Part shown: positions 1 through 5,148 of the stretch, piece after piece
How positions within the stretch are numbered: position 1 is the stretch's first letter
Layout: each line of letters begins with the position of its first letter
Source: Syntrophobacterales bacterium
GTDB taxonomy: Bacteria > Desulfobacterota > Syntrophobacteria > BM002
Length of the DNA: 9,084 bases
Reading direction: 5' to 3'
Assembly: GCA_030613915.1 (NCBI GenBank)
Contig: JAUWKY010000061.1
Coordinates: 1-9,084 of the forward strand
The notes under the pieces: generated by a model
The model's input: only the letters and a program-made list of their open reading frames with translations
The model's database searches: none
What the model was told of the DNA's origin: nothing
Program-made: the position numbers and the translations under genes

Positions 1-460
1 GTATGACTCGCTCGATCTCATCCACTTTGTCTTTGATGTCTTCCAAGGAGTGAGACACCCAATTTATTGGAATGAGAAAGTAACGCTTGCCGTGCCTACT
101 GAACCGCATCAATAATCCCAGTTTTCGGTATATACTGTTGATACGGTGGTAGTTCTTCTTGAGGATCTCAGGGTCGCTAAGATCAAAGCTTTCCAGAAAG
201 TCAAGCTCACCGACTCCCAATTTATCCAGCTGCTCCACAATGCCAAGGCCGTAGGCGTTGCCACCAAAACGACTGGCAAGAAAAGGGGGATGGTCTTCAG
301 CCACATACGTGCCCACGGGAATATCTTGAGGGTCGATCCCCAAGGAGCCGAAATCCTCGGGCCGGACGATGCGGTAGGAGATATCGAAGGTATGAATACG
401 GTCGGGTAGCGGTAGGCCGGCTGGCAAGCTAGAAGTTGGGATTTCGCTCTTAGGACTCAT
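1..460 (-). CDS. Hypothetical protein, 5' part only (runs off left edge)
   Basis: An open frame reads from ATG at 460-458 leftward to the window edge with no stop, giving 153 codons; the C-terminus is outside the window. I do not recognise the family. The visible part is soluble, with no signal peptide or membrane segment. It starts with a Ser/Pro-rich stretch (MSPKSEIPTSSLPAGLPLP), followed by a mixed region with YRIVRPEDFGSLGID at about residues 28-42 and FGGNAYGLGIVEQLDKLG at about 68-85. A helical, charged part follows (ILKKNYHRINSIYRKLGLL), and the visible end looks like the start of a coiled coil (SLEDIKDKVDEIERVI). Protein-like composition and the long open frame make it real, although the ribosome binding site is poor: a perfect 12-bp palindrome at 464-475 sits 3 bases before the ATG instead. 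A later start is therefore possible. Function unknown. Confidence 0.72.
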   Translation of the reverse strand, partial: MSPKSEIPTSSLPAGLPLPDRIHTFDISYRIVRPEDFGSLGIDPQDIPVGTYVAEDHPPFLASRFGGNAYGLGIVEQLDKLGVGELDFLESFDLSDPEILKKNYHRINSIYRKLGLLMRFSRHGKRYFLIPINWVSHSLEDIKDKVDEIERVI

Positions 461-539
461 TCGTTAACCGGTTAAAAAAGCCAATTGTTTTAAGCAAGCG
501 CTGAGTATCTATCTGGTTTAACACCGTAATCAAATCCAA
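450..539 (-). CDS. Possible 29-aa upstream ORF overlapping the next gene's start
   Basis: On the minus strand a frame beginning at TTG (539-537) runs 29 codons to TAA at 452-450. It overlaps the ATG of the following gene by 11 bases, the geometry of translationally coupled genes. The product would be a short amphipathic peptide containing LITVLNQIDTQRLLKTIGFF. There is no ATG, and the nearest purine-rich stretch, GGAGGA, lies about 14 bases upstream of the TTG, which is too far to be ideal. The frame stays open a little further upstream until a TAG inside the MITE-like element at 583-788, so it may instead be the 3' remnant of a longer gene cut by that element. Chance is also quite possible at this length. 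Confidence 0.22.
   Translation of the reverse strand: MDLITVLNQIDTQRLLKTIGFFNRLTNES
464..475. promoter_or_regulatory. 12-bp perfect palindrome TTAACCGGTTAA before a start codon
   Basis: TTAACCGGTTAA is a perfect two-fold palindrome ending 3 bases upstream of the ATG at 460 (minus strand). It occupies the place where a ribosome binding site would be expected. Such a site could be an operator half-site pair for a dimeric regulator or a translation-masking structure, but one copy in one place does not show this. Confidence 0.25.
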
Positions 540-615
540 ATTCTCAAAATTGGTCCTCCGGACTCCCCACCCTGCACCCCTTACTAGGCACTAGTGTCTA
601 GCAGGCTGCTTAAAA

Positions 616-631
616 ACTCAATATTTTGAGT
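616..631. repeat. Small hairpin ACTCAA-TATT-TTGAGT
   Basis: A perfect 6-bp stem (616-621 with 626-631) closes a 4-base loop near the left end of the MITE-like element. It is AT-rich, lies outside the large central inverted repeat, and has no counterpart at the right end. Confidence 0.4.
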
Positions 632-646
632 ACGAGCATCAGATCC

Positions 647-740
647 GTCATTCCGGAAGGCGCGAAGCGACTATCCGGAATCCAGAAAAAACAATAGTTT
701 ACTGGATACCGGATCTCGACTTCGTCTCGTCCGGTATGAC
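647..740. repeat. Large imperfect inverted repeat, 39-bp arms
   Basis: The left arm 647-685 (starts GTCATTCCGG, ends GGAATCCAG) and the right arm 702-740 (starts CTGGATACCGG, ends CCGGTATGAC) are inverted copies of equal length, separated by a 16-base AT-rich loop. Each arm is itself an inverted repeat: TTCCGGA with TCCGGAA on the left, round a CGC-GAA-GCG mini-hairpin, and ATACCGGA with TCCGGTAT on the right, round GAC-TTC-GTC. The structure can fold as one long hairpin or as two smaller cloverleaf-like hairpins. In my recollection, sequences of the GTCAT-CCGG-ATCCAG type are dispersed between genes in many proteobacterial genomes. Confidence 0.8.
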
Positions 741-790
741 TTTTGGAACCGTTTCCAGGCTTTTCCATCAGTCTGCATAGTGCCTAGTGA

Positions 791-1279
791 TTACAGCTCA
801 TATAACTTGTCATCCTTCCTGGGTGGAGGCTTCCGGCTACCGGTCTTCTTTTGTCCTTGAAAAACGAGGGGATCTTCTTCTTCCAGCAAATCACCCATTT
901 CTGCTTCAATCTGCTCAGGGTCTTCGCCGGCCTCCATTCTTCGTAAGGCCTCTTCCATACCCGAACCCAACTCAAGACCGGTCATCTGAGTAAGTTTGCG
1001 CATCAATTGGGCCGCCTGCTTTGGGTCATCCTCATTGATCCGCTCTGCCTCACCGGCTAGCGCAGTCATAGCCTTCTCCAACTTGGATTCATCAATGTCA
1101 GGAAGGCCATTTTCTTGATCCTCCTTGAGGCCACGAAGTACAGCGAAGGAGGACATCTGCCGCTCCAGCTTGGGCCGGGCGCATGTGGGACAAGATGGTA
1201 TTTTTTCCGTATTGATCGTCCGAGAGAAGAAGTTAAAAATCATGTGGCACTGCGGGCAGTAGAATTCATAGATCGGCAT
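791..1279 (-). CDS. FmdB-family zinc-ribbon protein with C-terminal extension
   Basis: The 162-residue product starts MPIYEFYCPQCH, the hallmark of the FmdB putative regulatory family. Two cysteine pairs, C8-x2-C11 and C30-x2-C33, make a zinc ribbon in the first 45 residues. The family was named from the formamidase/amide-use locus of Methylophilus; its biochemical role is not settled, though a regulatory or nucleic-acid-binding role is usually assumed. Most members are about 70-110 residues; here residues 50-162 add a charged, mainly helical, acidic tail (for example EEALRRMEAGEDPEQIEAEM) ending in a basic SRKPPPRKDDK segment. The start is well supported: GGAGGT at 1288-1293 (minus) lies 8 bases before the ATG. 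The gene is divergent from rdgB, and its TAA abuts the MITE-like element. Confidence 0.88.
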   Translation of the reverse strand: MPIYEFYCPQCHMIFNFFSRTINTEKIPSCPTCARPKLERQMSSFAVLRGLKEDQENGLPDIDESKLEKAMTALAGEAERINEDDPKQAAQLMRKLTQMTGLELGSGMEEALRRMEAGEDPEQIEAEMGDLLEEEDPLVFQGQKKTGSRKPPPRKDDKLYEL

Positions 1280-1390
1280 AACAATGTACCTCCAGTCCTC
1301 TCTCCCATATCACAAAATGGATTATCCGCTGTAGTCCTCTACATTTGGTAAAGAATTTCAGCACAAAAGTCAATGATAAGGGTAAGAGCA

Positions 1391-1481
1391 TGGAGTATTG
1401 GAGTGATGGAGTATTGAGATGAAAAAAGAGGGCTAAGAGGCAATTTTGGACTTTACATTACTCCATTACTCCAATATTCCA
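1391..1481. repeat. Inverted repeat, 26-bp arms, in fmdB-rdgB gap
   Basis: The arm 1391-1416 (starts TGGAGTATTGGAGTGATGG) and the arm 1456-1481 (ends CCAATATTCCA) are inverted copies matching at 23 of 26 positions, separated by a 39-base spacer. Each arm is internally repetitive, built from the heptamer-like unit TGGAGTA / TGGAGTG. It differs in sequence from the element at 583-788. It lies between the two divergent genes, upstream of the rdgB promoter, and has no coding potential. It could be a dispersed repeat or a folded RNA/DNA structure; the sequence alone does not say which. Confidence 0.7.
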
Positions 1482-1492
1482 AGGAAGTTACT

Positions 1493-1521
1493 TTGACTCG
1501 ATGAACGATGTGATTTAGGAT
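1493..1521 (+). promoter_or_regulatory. Sigma70-type promoter for rdgB
   Basis: TTGACT (1493-1498, 5 of 6 to consensus) and TAGGAT (1516-1521, 4 of 6) are separated by an ideal 17 bases. This would start transcription about 30 bases before the rdgB ATG. It lies just downstream of the inverted repeat at 1391-1481. Confidence 0.55.
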
Positions 1522-1559
1522 AGCTACCTCCTATAACGCACAATTCTCGCGAGGTTCAT

Positions 1560-2204
1560 ATGAATCGAATACCATTGGTTATAGCCACGAGGAATAAGGG
1601 TAAAACCGAGGAGATCAGGGCGCTGCTGGCCGACTTTCCTGTGGACATCAAGAATCTGGCTGACTTTGGGCCAACGCCGACAACCGATGAGGATGGCGAA
1701 ACATTTGAAGACAATGCAGTGAAAAAGGCGCGCTTCACCGCCAAGATCCTGGGATTACCTGCTCTGGCCGATGACTCGGGTCTGATGGTGGAGGCTCTGG
1801 GCGGTGCTCCAGGAGTTCGGTCTGCCCGCTACGCAGGAGAAAACGCCAGCGATGAGGCAAATAACGCCAAACTACTTCAAGAACTTGAGAGTGCGGAAAA
1901 TCGCAATGCTGCCTTTGCTTGTGTTATCGCAATAGCAGTTCCTTGGGATCCAGCTCTCGTATACGAAGGGCGCTGCGAAGGGATTATTACGAAAGAAGGG
2001 GTTGGCAGCCAGGGGTTCGGTTACGATCCGGTCTTTTACTATCCACCATTGGAAAAGACCTTCGCGCAACTCAACACCGAGGAGAAGAATCGGGTGAGTC
2101 ATAGGGGACAGGCTCTGGGTCACCTACGCGATGAGTTTGATAAGGTACTAATCTGGCTGCGGCAAAGGCTGCTGGAATCCGGCTGGCAGTGGTTGGAGGA
2201 GTGA
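1560..2204 (+). CDS. rdgB: XTP/dITP pyrophosphatase (RdgB/HAM1 family)
   Basis: The enzyme hydrolyses non-canonical purine nucleoside triphosphates (dITP, ITP, XTP) to the monophosphate plus pyrophosphate, keeping deaminated purines out of DNA and RNA in the cytoplasm. The family signature is complete: N-terminal ATRNKGKTEEIR (9-20), EDGETFEDNAVKKA (44-57), the metal/catalytic ALADDSGL (68-75), GAPGVRSARYAG (82-93), FGYDPVF (153-159) and SHRGQAL (180-186). At 214 residues it is slightly longer than the E. coli protein (197), the excess being a short C-terminal tail ending ESGWQWLEE. GAGG five bases before the ATG supports the start. It has its own promoter (1493-1521) and a strong terminator (2206-2241), so it is probably transcribed alone. 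No unusual features in the active site. Confidence 0.96.
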   Translation: MNRIPLVIATRNKGKTEEIRALLADFPVDIKNLADFGPTPTTDEDGETFEDNAVKKARFTAKILGLPALADDSGLMVEALGGAPGVRSARYAGENASDEANNAKLLQELESAENRNAAFACVIAIAVPWDPALVYEGRCEGIITKEGVGSQGFGYDPVFYYPPLEKTFAQLNTEEKNRVSHRGQALGHLRDEFDKVLIWLRQRLLESGWQWLEE

Positions 2205-2205
2205 T

Positions 2206-2241
2206 AAAAAGCCGACTCCCACGGATAGAAGCCGGCTTTTT
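2206..2241. terminator. Bidirectional rho-independent terminator
   Basis: AAAAAGCCG (2206-2214) pairs perfectly with CGGCTTTTT (2233-2241) across an 18-base loop. The A-run on one side and T-run on the other give a U-tract in both directions. It starts 2 bases after the rdgB stop and ends 13 bases before the stop of the convergent HesB-like gene, so it can terminate both. Confidence 0.8.
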
Positions 2242-2254
2242 GTCCTTTTACAGA

Positions 2255-2566
2255 CTAACAACTACAGGAGCCACAACCGTCTGGTTGGGATAGCTTTGAG
2301 GTGATGGAAAAACCAGAACAGTTAGCATCTTCCACATAATCCACCTTGATGGGCCGGGCCTGATTCATTAAAGAGGTATCGACAAGGTAGGTGACGCCTT
2401 CAAATTCGAAGACCTGATCCTGCTCTTTTGGCTCATCCAGAGCCATCCCCAAAGAGGGGCCACCTCAACCAATTTGGGAGACAAAGATACGGATTGCCGA
2501 GTCGCCCTCCCGTTCTGTAAGATAATCTTTCAATTTCTCGGTCGCCTGTTCAGTAATTTCAAGCAT
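2255..2566 (-). CDS. HesB/IscA-like selenoprotein (UGA = Sec34)
   Basis: The frame from ATG 2566-2564 to TAG 2257-2255 encodes 103 residues with one in-frame TGA (2467-2465) at codon 34. HesB/IscA proteins (A-type Fe-S carriers) bind a cluster or iron through three conserved cysteines, one in a C-G-G-x-S-x-G context and two near the C-terminus. Here TGA stands exactly at the first, followed by GGPSLGMALDEP, and the C-terminus is GCGSCSC with a further Cys83. Both sides of the TGA read as good family sequence (MLEITEQATEKLKDYL before; QVFEFEGVTYLVD after). HesB-like selenoproteins with Sec here are known, mainly from Deltaproteobacteria. A SECIS-like hairpin follows the TGA. GGGAG 5 bases before the ATG and a TTGACA promoter support the upstream start. 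An ordinary caller would start at 2452 and lose 38 residues including Sec. The alternative is a single nonsense mutation. Sec use is inferred, not proven. Confidence 0.87.
2429..2445 (-). promoter_or_regulatory. Bacterial SECIS element (Sec insertion hairpin)
   Basis: Read on the minus strand, UGGCUC (2445-2440) pairs with GAGCCA (2434-2429) in a perfect 6-bp stem, closing the loop UGGAU (2439-2435). The loop has G at its second position, and 25 bases separate the UGA from the loop. Both fit the published bacterial SECIS rule: an apical loop with a G in the first two positions, about 16-37 bases from UGA. The stem encodes protein as well (MALDEP), as bacterial SECIS elements do. A second short hairpin, CCCC-UCUUU-GGGG, lies between the UGA and this stem and could stack on it. 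Confidence 0.72.
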
Positions 2567-2635
2567 GCTAACTCCCTCTCTCTGGTGAATAACTTCTTGC
2601 AAGGTTTTCAGCTCAGGATAAGACACAGAGGACTT

Positions 2636-2664
2636 ATATTAAGGATTGTCTCGGCAGCTGTCAA
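2636..2664 (-). promoter_or_regulatory. Sigma70-type promoter for the HesB-like gene
   Basis: On the minus strand a perfect -35 TTGACA (2664-2659) and a -10 TAATAT (2641-2636, 4 of 6) are spaced by 17 bases. This predicts a leader of roughly 60 bases before the ATG at 2566. It is the best promoter match in the window. It lies in the gap shared with the divergent metallophosphoesterase gene, for which I found no comparably good promoter. Confidence 0.65.
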
Positions 2665-2751
2665 GAGCTTAGGGGAGTCAGGAGTTTCCTCCTTTCGGAT
2701 TAAAGATTTTCCAAGTGGAAACAGCAGGGAAACCATGTTAAGAAAAGGACC

Positions 2752-3903
2752 ATGGTCCGTTTTCTCATAACCTTCCTTTCCGTCTATGGCGCCGTCCATC
2801 TCTACTTGTTCCTTAAAGCGAGGGCCGCATTATCGCCTGGGGTTGGACTCAGTTTAGTGATGGCGCTGTTTTTGGTGGCCATGGTGGTTGCGCCGATAGC
2901 AGTGCGGTTACTCGATCGGCACGGACTGCCTCTGGCTAGTCGCTATCTCGCCTATATTTGCTATACCTGGATGGGACTGCTCTTTTTTTTCTTCTGGATG
3001 AGTATTTGCCTGGATGTGTTCAATGTGAGCATGCGGATTCTGGCCCTGCTCCCGGGATCTACCACCAGCCGTTTTGTGTGGACCGGCAAGAATAGCTTCG
3101 TATTTTTAACGCTTGGTGTTGTCATTCTGGGAGGTTGGTCTGCATTTAGTGCCTGGCAGATTCGCTTGGATCGGGTTGAGCTGCAAACCACAAAACTGCC
3201 TGCCGGCAAAAGCACGTTAACCATTGCTCAAATATCTGACGTACACTTGGGACTGATGGTGGGGGAGAGGAAAATGTCCCGCATTATCAGGCTGTTGGAA
3301 CGAGCTAAACCTGACATACTGGTCTGCAGTGGTGATCTCGTAGATGCCCAGATGGAACGGTTCGACAACCTGGCAGCTATGTTGGCAAAGATAAAGGCCC
3401 CATTGGGCAAATTCGCCGTCATGGGCAATCATGAATTCTACGCAGGGATTAGTCAGAGTGAGCGGTTTCTGAAAGCTGCGGGATTTATGCTGTTGCGCAA
3501 TCAGGAGTACAGCCAGGACGATCTGTTTAGGATTGTGGGAATGGATGACCCTGTGGGAAGAAGGCGGTATAAGGAAGAGGCTACAGCCAACCTAAGCGAA
3601 AGGGTTTTACTTGCTCGTTCCAACTCACAAGTGTTTACTATCTTGCTGAAACATCGACCAACAGTGGAGAATGAATCCCTGGGACAATTTGATCTGCAAT
3701 TGAGCGGCCACACTCATGGGGGTCAGATATTTCCTTTCAATCTGGTGGTAAAACACTACTATCCCAACCAGAACGGACTTTACCAGCTCGACAAGGGCAG
3801 TACACTCTATGTGAGCCGGGGAACCGGGACCTGGGGTCCGCCCATGCGTTTTCTCTCTCCTCCACAGATAACCCTCATTGAGCTTGTCAGAGTAGGAAGT
3901 TGA
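2752..3903 (+). CDS. Membrane-anchored metallophosphoesterase (YkuE/YaeI-like)
   Basis: The 383-residue protein has two parts. Residues 1-136 hold about four hydrophobic segments (about 1-22, 30-53, 63-92, 114-136). Residues 155-383 form a calcineurin-like phosphoesterase domain with every metal-binding motif present: QISDVHLG with D163 and H165, SGDLVD with D195, GNHEFYAG with N226 and H227, H301 in LLKHRP, and SGHTHGGQ with H320 and H322. It is expected to bind two divalent metal ions and hydrolyse a phospho(di)ester close to the membrane. Relatives such as B. subtilis YkuE and E. coli YaeI are membrane-associated, but the substrate cannot be named from sequence. Start: AGGA lies 3-4 bases before the ATG, a tight spacing. 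The gene is divergent from the HesB-like gene and convergent with the gene at 3940-4977. The domain call is firm, the subfamily less so. Confidence 0.9.
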   Translation: MVRFLITFLSVYGAVHLYLFLKARAALSPGVGLSLVMALFLVAMVVAPIAVRLLDRHGLPLASRYLAYICYTWMGLLFFFFWMSICLDVFNVSMRILALLPGSTTSRFVWTGKNSFVFLTLGVVILGGWSAFSAWQIRLDRVELQTTKLPAGKSTLTIAQISDVHLGLMVGERKMSRIIRLLERAKPDILVCSGDLVDAQMERFDNLAAMLAKIKAPLGKFAVMGNHEFYAGISQSERFLKAAGFMLLRNQEYSQDDLFRIVGMDDPVGRRRYKEEATANLSERVLLARSNSQVFTILLKHRPTVENESLGQFDLQLSGHTHGGQIFPFNLVVKHYYPNQNGLYQLDKGSTLYVSRGTGTWGPPMRFLSPPQITLIELVRVGS

Positions 3904-3939
3904 TCATTAGGTGTAGGGGCGGGAATGGGAAATAGCCTT

Positions 3940-4977
3940 TTAACGAATGATCTCCACGATATCAGTTCTCTTTACGGTAAAGCTGTACCTGCCACCAAAG
4001 CGGAAACTCTCAAGAGTGATAGAGCTGTCGTCTTCAGCAATGACCACACCTTTGTGGAGGGCGCCGTTTTGCATCTTGATATACACTGTGCTGCCGACCA
4101 GATACTCTTTCTCGTCTTCAATACTTTTCTCGAGGTCTTGTTCCAATTGCTCAATGGATACAGCCGAGGTGGACGAAACACCTGCGTCGCCATAACTGTC
4201 CACAATGGCGCCGTAATATGGTTGCAGTTTTGCGAACTCTTGTTTTGAAGCTATCAGTCTAACGATAAAATACCTGTCAGGCTGATGCTCAAAAATGCTG
4301 ATAGCCATACGTTTATCAGCCAGGGTTCCACTTATTTGCGCAACTTCGCGCTGGTTGATCTTCTTGCTCTCTTCTTTGATCGTGGTATAGCCGCCCCTTT
4401 TCATCGTATCTTTCAAAGCCTGGGCGTAATTGTCCCCAATTTTCCTGCTCCGAGTGTAGCATTTAAAGCTTGCTTTACTATCGGGCGCTTGCAAACGAAT
4501 TCCGTGGAGAATGTGTTTGTCGGAATTCACTTCACTCTGGCTCCAATCAGTGGGAAAGGAAATATGGGAGCCATCCGGAAATTCAAGACTCTTCCATTTG
4601 CTTGCGTTAAGCTTCTTACCACCAACAGGCTTGGGCTTTTCCGCAACCTTTTTCGTTAGTTCCACCTGCTTTGGGGCTTCTTGCTTTGGAGCTTCCTGCT
4701 TCGGAGCTGGAACAGTTGCTTTCTTTTTGACCGGAGGTTTTTTCCTGGGCGCTCGAGCTTTTCTTACCTGTTCCACTTTGGGCTTGACGGCAGACCGTTT
4801 CTCAGGACCACTGGTAATATCCTTATACATCACAACCATGAAGTAGATAGCATATCCCAGAACCATCACCCCGATTACCAGATAAAGCCCGAGAATCCGG
4901 TTTTTTCGGACATCATGGGTGATAAATTTCTTCAGTCTCTGGGTGATCTCAGTGAGCTTGCCTGTCCGAGCTCCCAT
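3940..4977 (-). CDS. Uncharacterised single-pass membrane protein with Lys/Pro linker
   Basis: I do not recognise a named family for this 345-residue protein. It has a short basic N-terminus (1-27), one membrane helix (about 28-51, LGLYLVIGVMVLGYAIYFMV), and a disordered linker (about 55-125) rich in Lys, Pro and Ala, with PKQEA repeated at 92-104. The globular part (about 130-262) begins FPDGSHISFPTDW; its pattern recalls PsbP/Mog1-like folds, which is only an impression. A short acidic helix follows (about 274-292), then a C-terminal beta-rich module (294-345, starting VGSTVYIKMQNGALHKG) that resembles a small SH3/Sm-like barrel. The basic N-terminus before the helix suggests N-in, C-out, so the rest would be periplasmic, with the linker spanning toward the wall. 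AGGAAGG at 4992-4986, 8 bases before ATG, supports the start. It follows malQ on the same strand after 171 bases. Confidence 0.85.
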   Translation of the reverse strand: MGARTGKLTEITQRLKKFITHDVRKNRILGLYLVIGVMVLGYAIYFMVVMYKDITSGPEKRSAVKPKVEQVRKARAPRKKPPVKKKATVPAPKQEAPKQEAPKQVELTKKVAEKPKPVGGKKLNASKWKSLEFPDGSHISFPTDWSQSEVNSDKHILHGIRLQAPDSKASFKCYTRSRKIGDNYAQALKDTMKRGGYTTIKEESKKINQREVAQISGTLADKRMAISIFEHQPDRYFIVRLIASKQEFAKLQPYYGAIVDSYGDAGVSSTSAVSIEQLEQDLEKSIEDEKEYLVGSTVYIKMQNGALHKGVVIAEDDSSITLESFRFGGRYSFTVKRTDIVEIIR

Positions 4978-5031
4978 GGTCTCAGCCTTCCTATTAGCCC
5001 CTTAGCAACATCACCTTGAACGGTGGTGGTC

Positions 5032-5037
5032 AGTATA
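5032..5037 (-). promoter_or_regulatory. Possible -10 box for the gene at 3940-4977
   Basis: TATACT (5037-5032 on the minus strand, 5 of 6 to consensus) lies 54 bases before the ATG in the 171-base gap after malQ. No good -35 is found 16-18 bases further upstream, so a separate promoter is only suggested. I see no clear terminator for malQ in this gap and no other gene. Confidence 0.3.
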
Positions 5038-5148
5038 AATTACTAGCTGGCTCAATTTGACTCACTTCGAGCCGATCCAATCAATGATGGAAACAAGCAA
5101 AGAGCATGCCAGCCATAAGGCAAAATCTCATAGTTCGGAAAGCTTCGA

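Larger units (their letters stand above)
583..788. mobile_element. MITE-like non-coding element with inverted ends
   Basis: An 11-base sequence, ACTAGGCACTA at 583-593, is exactly repeated in inverted form as TAGTGCCTAGT at 778-788, enclosing 206 bp without a plausible gene. Internal to these, GCAGGCTGCTTAAAAACT on the left and the reverse complement of the right end, GCAGACTGATGGAAAAGCCT, are also recognisably similar, so the ends form a degenerate longer inverted repeat. The centre is a 39-bp-arm inverted repeat (647-740). Small size, terminal inverted repeats and no coding capacity fit a MITE. I see no clear target-site duplication next to either end, and the right end stops 2 bases short of the fmdB stop codon. 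It may also serve as the transcription end for fmdB. Confidence 0.5.

Noticed and set aside
146..409. An 87-codon plus-strand frame at the left
   Set aside because: It is antisense to the longer minus-strand frame 1-460, which has a better protein-like composition. This choice is less certain than the others because neither has a known family.
1391..1481. CRISPR-like repeats from the iterated TGGAGTA units
   Set aside because: The units are adjacent and very short, with no spacers of even length. The arrangement is an inverted repeat, not a direct array.
2255..2452. A 65-residue ORF starting at ATG 2452 as the complete HesB-like protein
   Set aside because: It would lack the N-terminal third of the fold and the first conserved ligand position, and ATG 2452 has no ribosome binding site, whereas ATG 2566 has one and a promoter.
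2465..2467. The TGA as a nonsense mutation making a pseudogene
   Set aside because: Not excluded, but less likely: it falls exactly at the known Sec/Cys position, a SECIS-like hairpin follows at the right distance, and there is no other frame damage.
2735..2751. An earlier ATG at 2735 for the metallophosphoesterase
   Set aside because: It is 17 bases upstream and therefore out of frame with the phosphoesterase reading frame.
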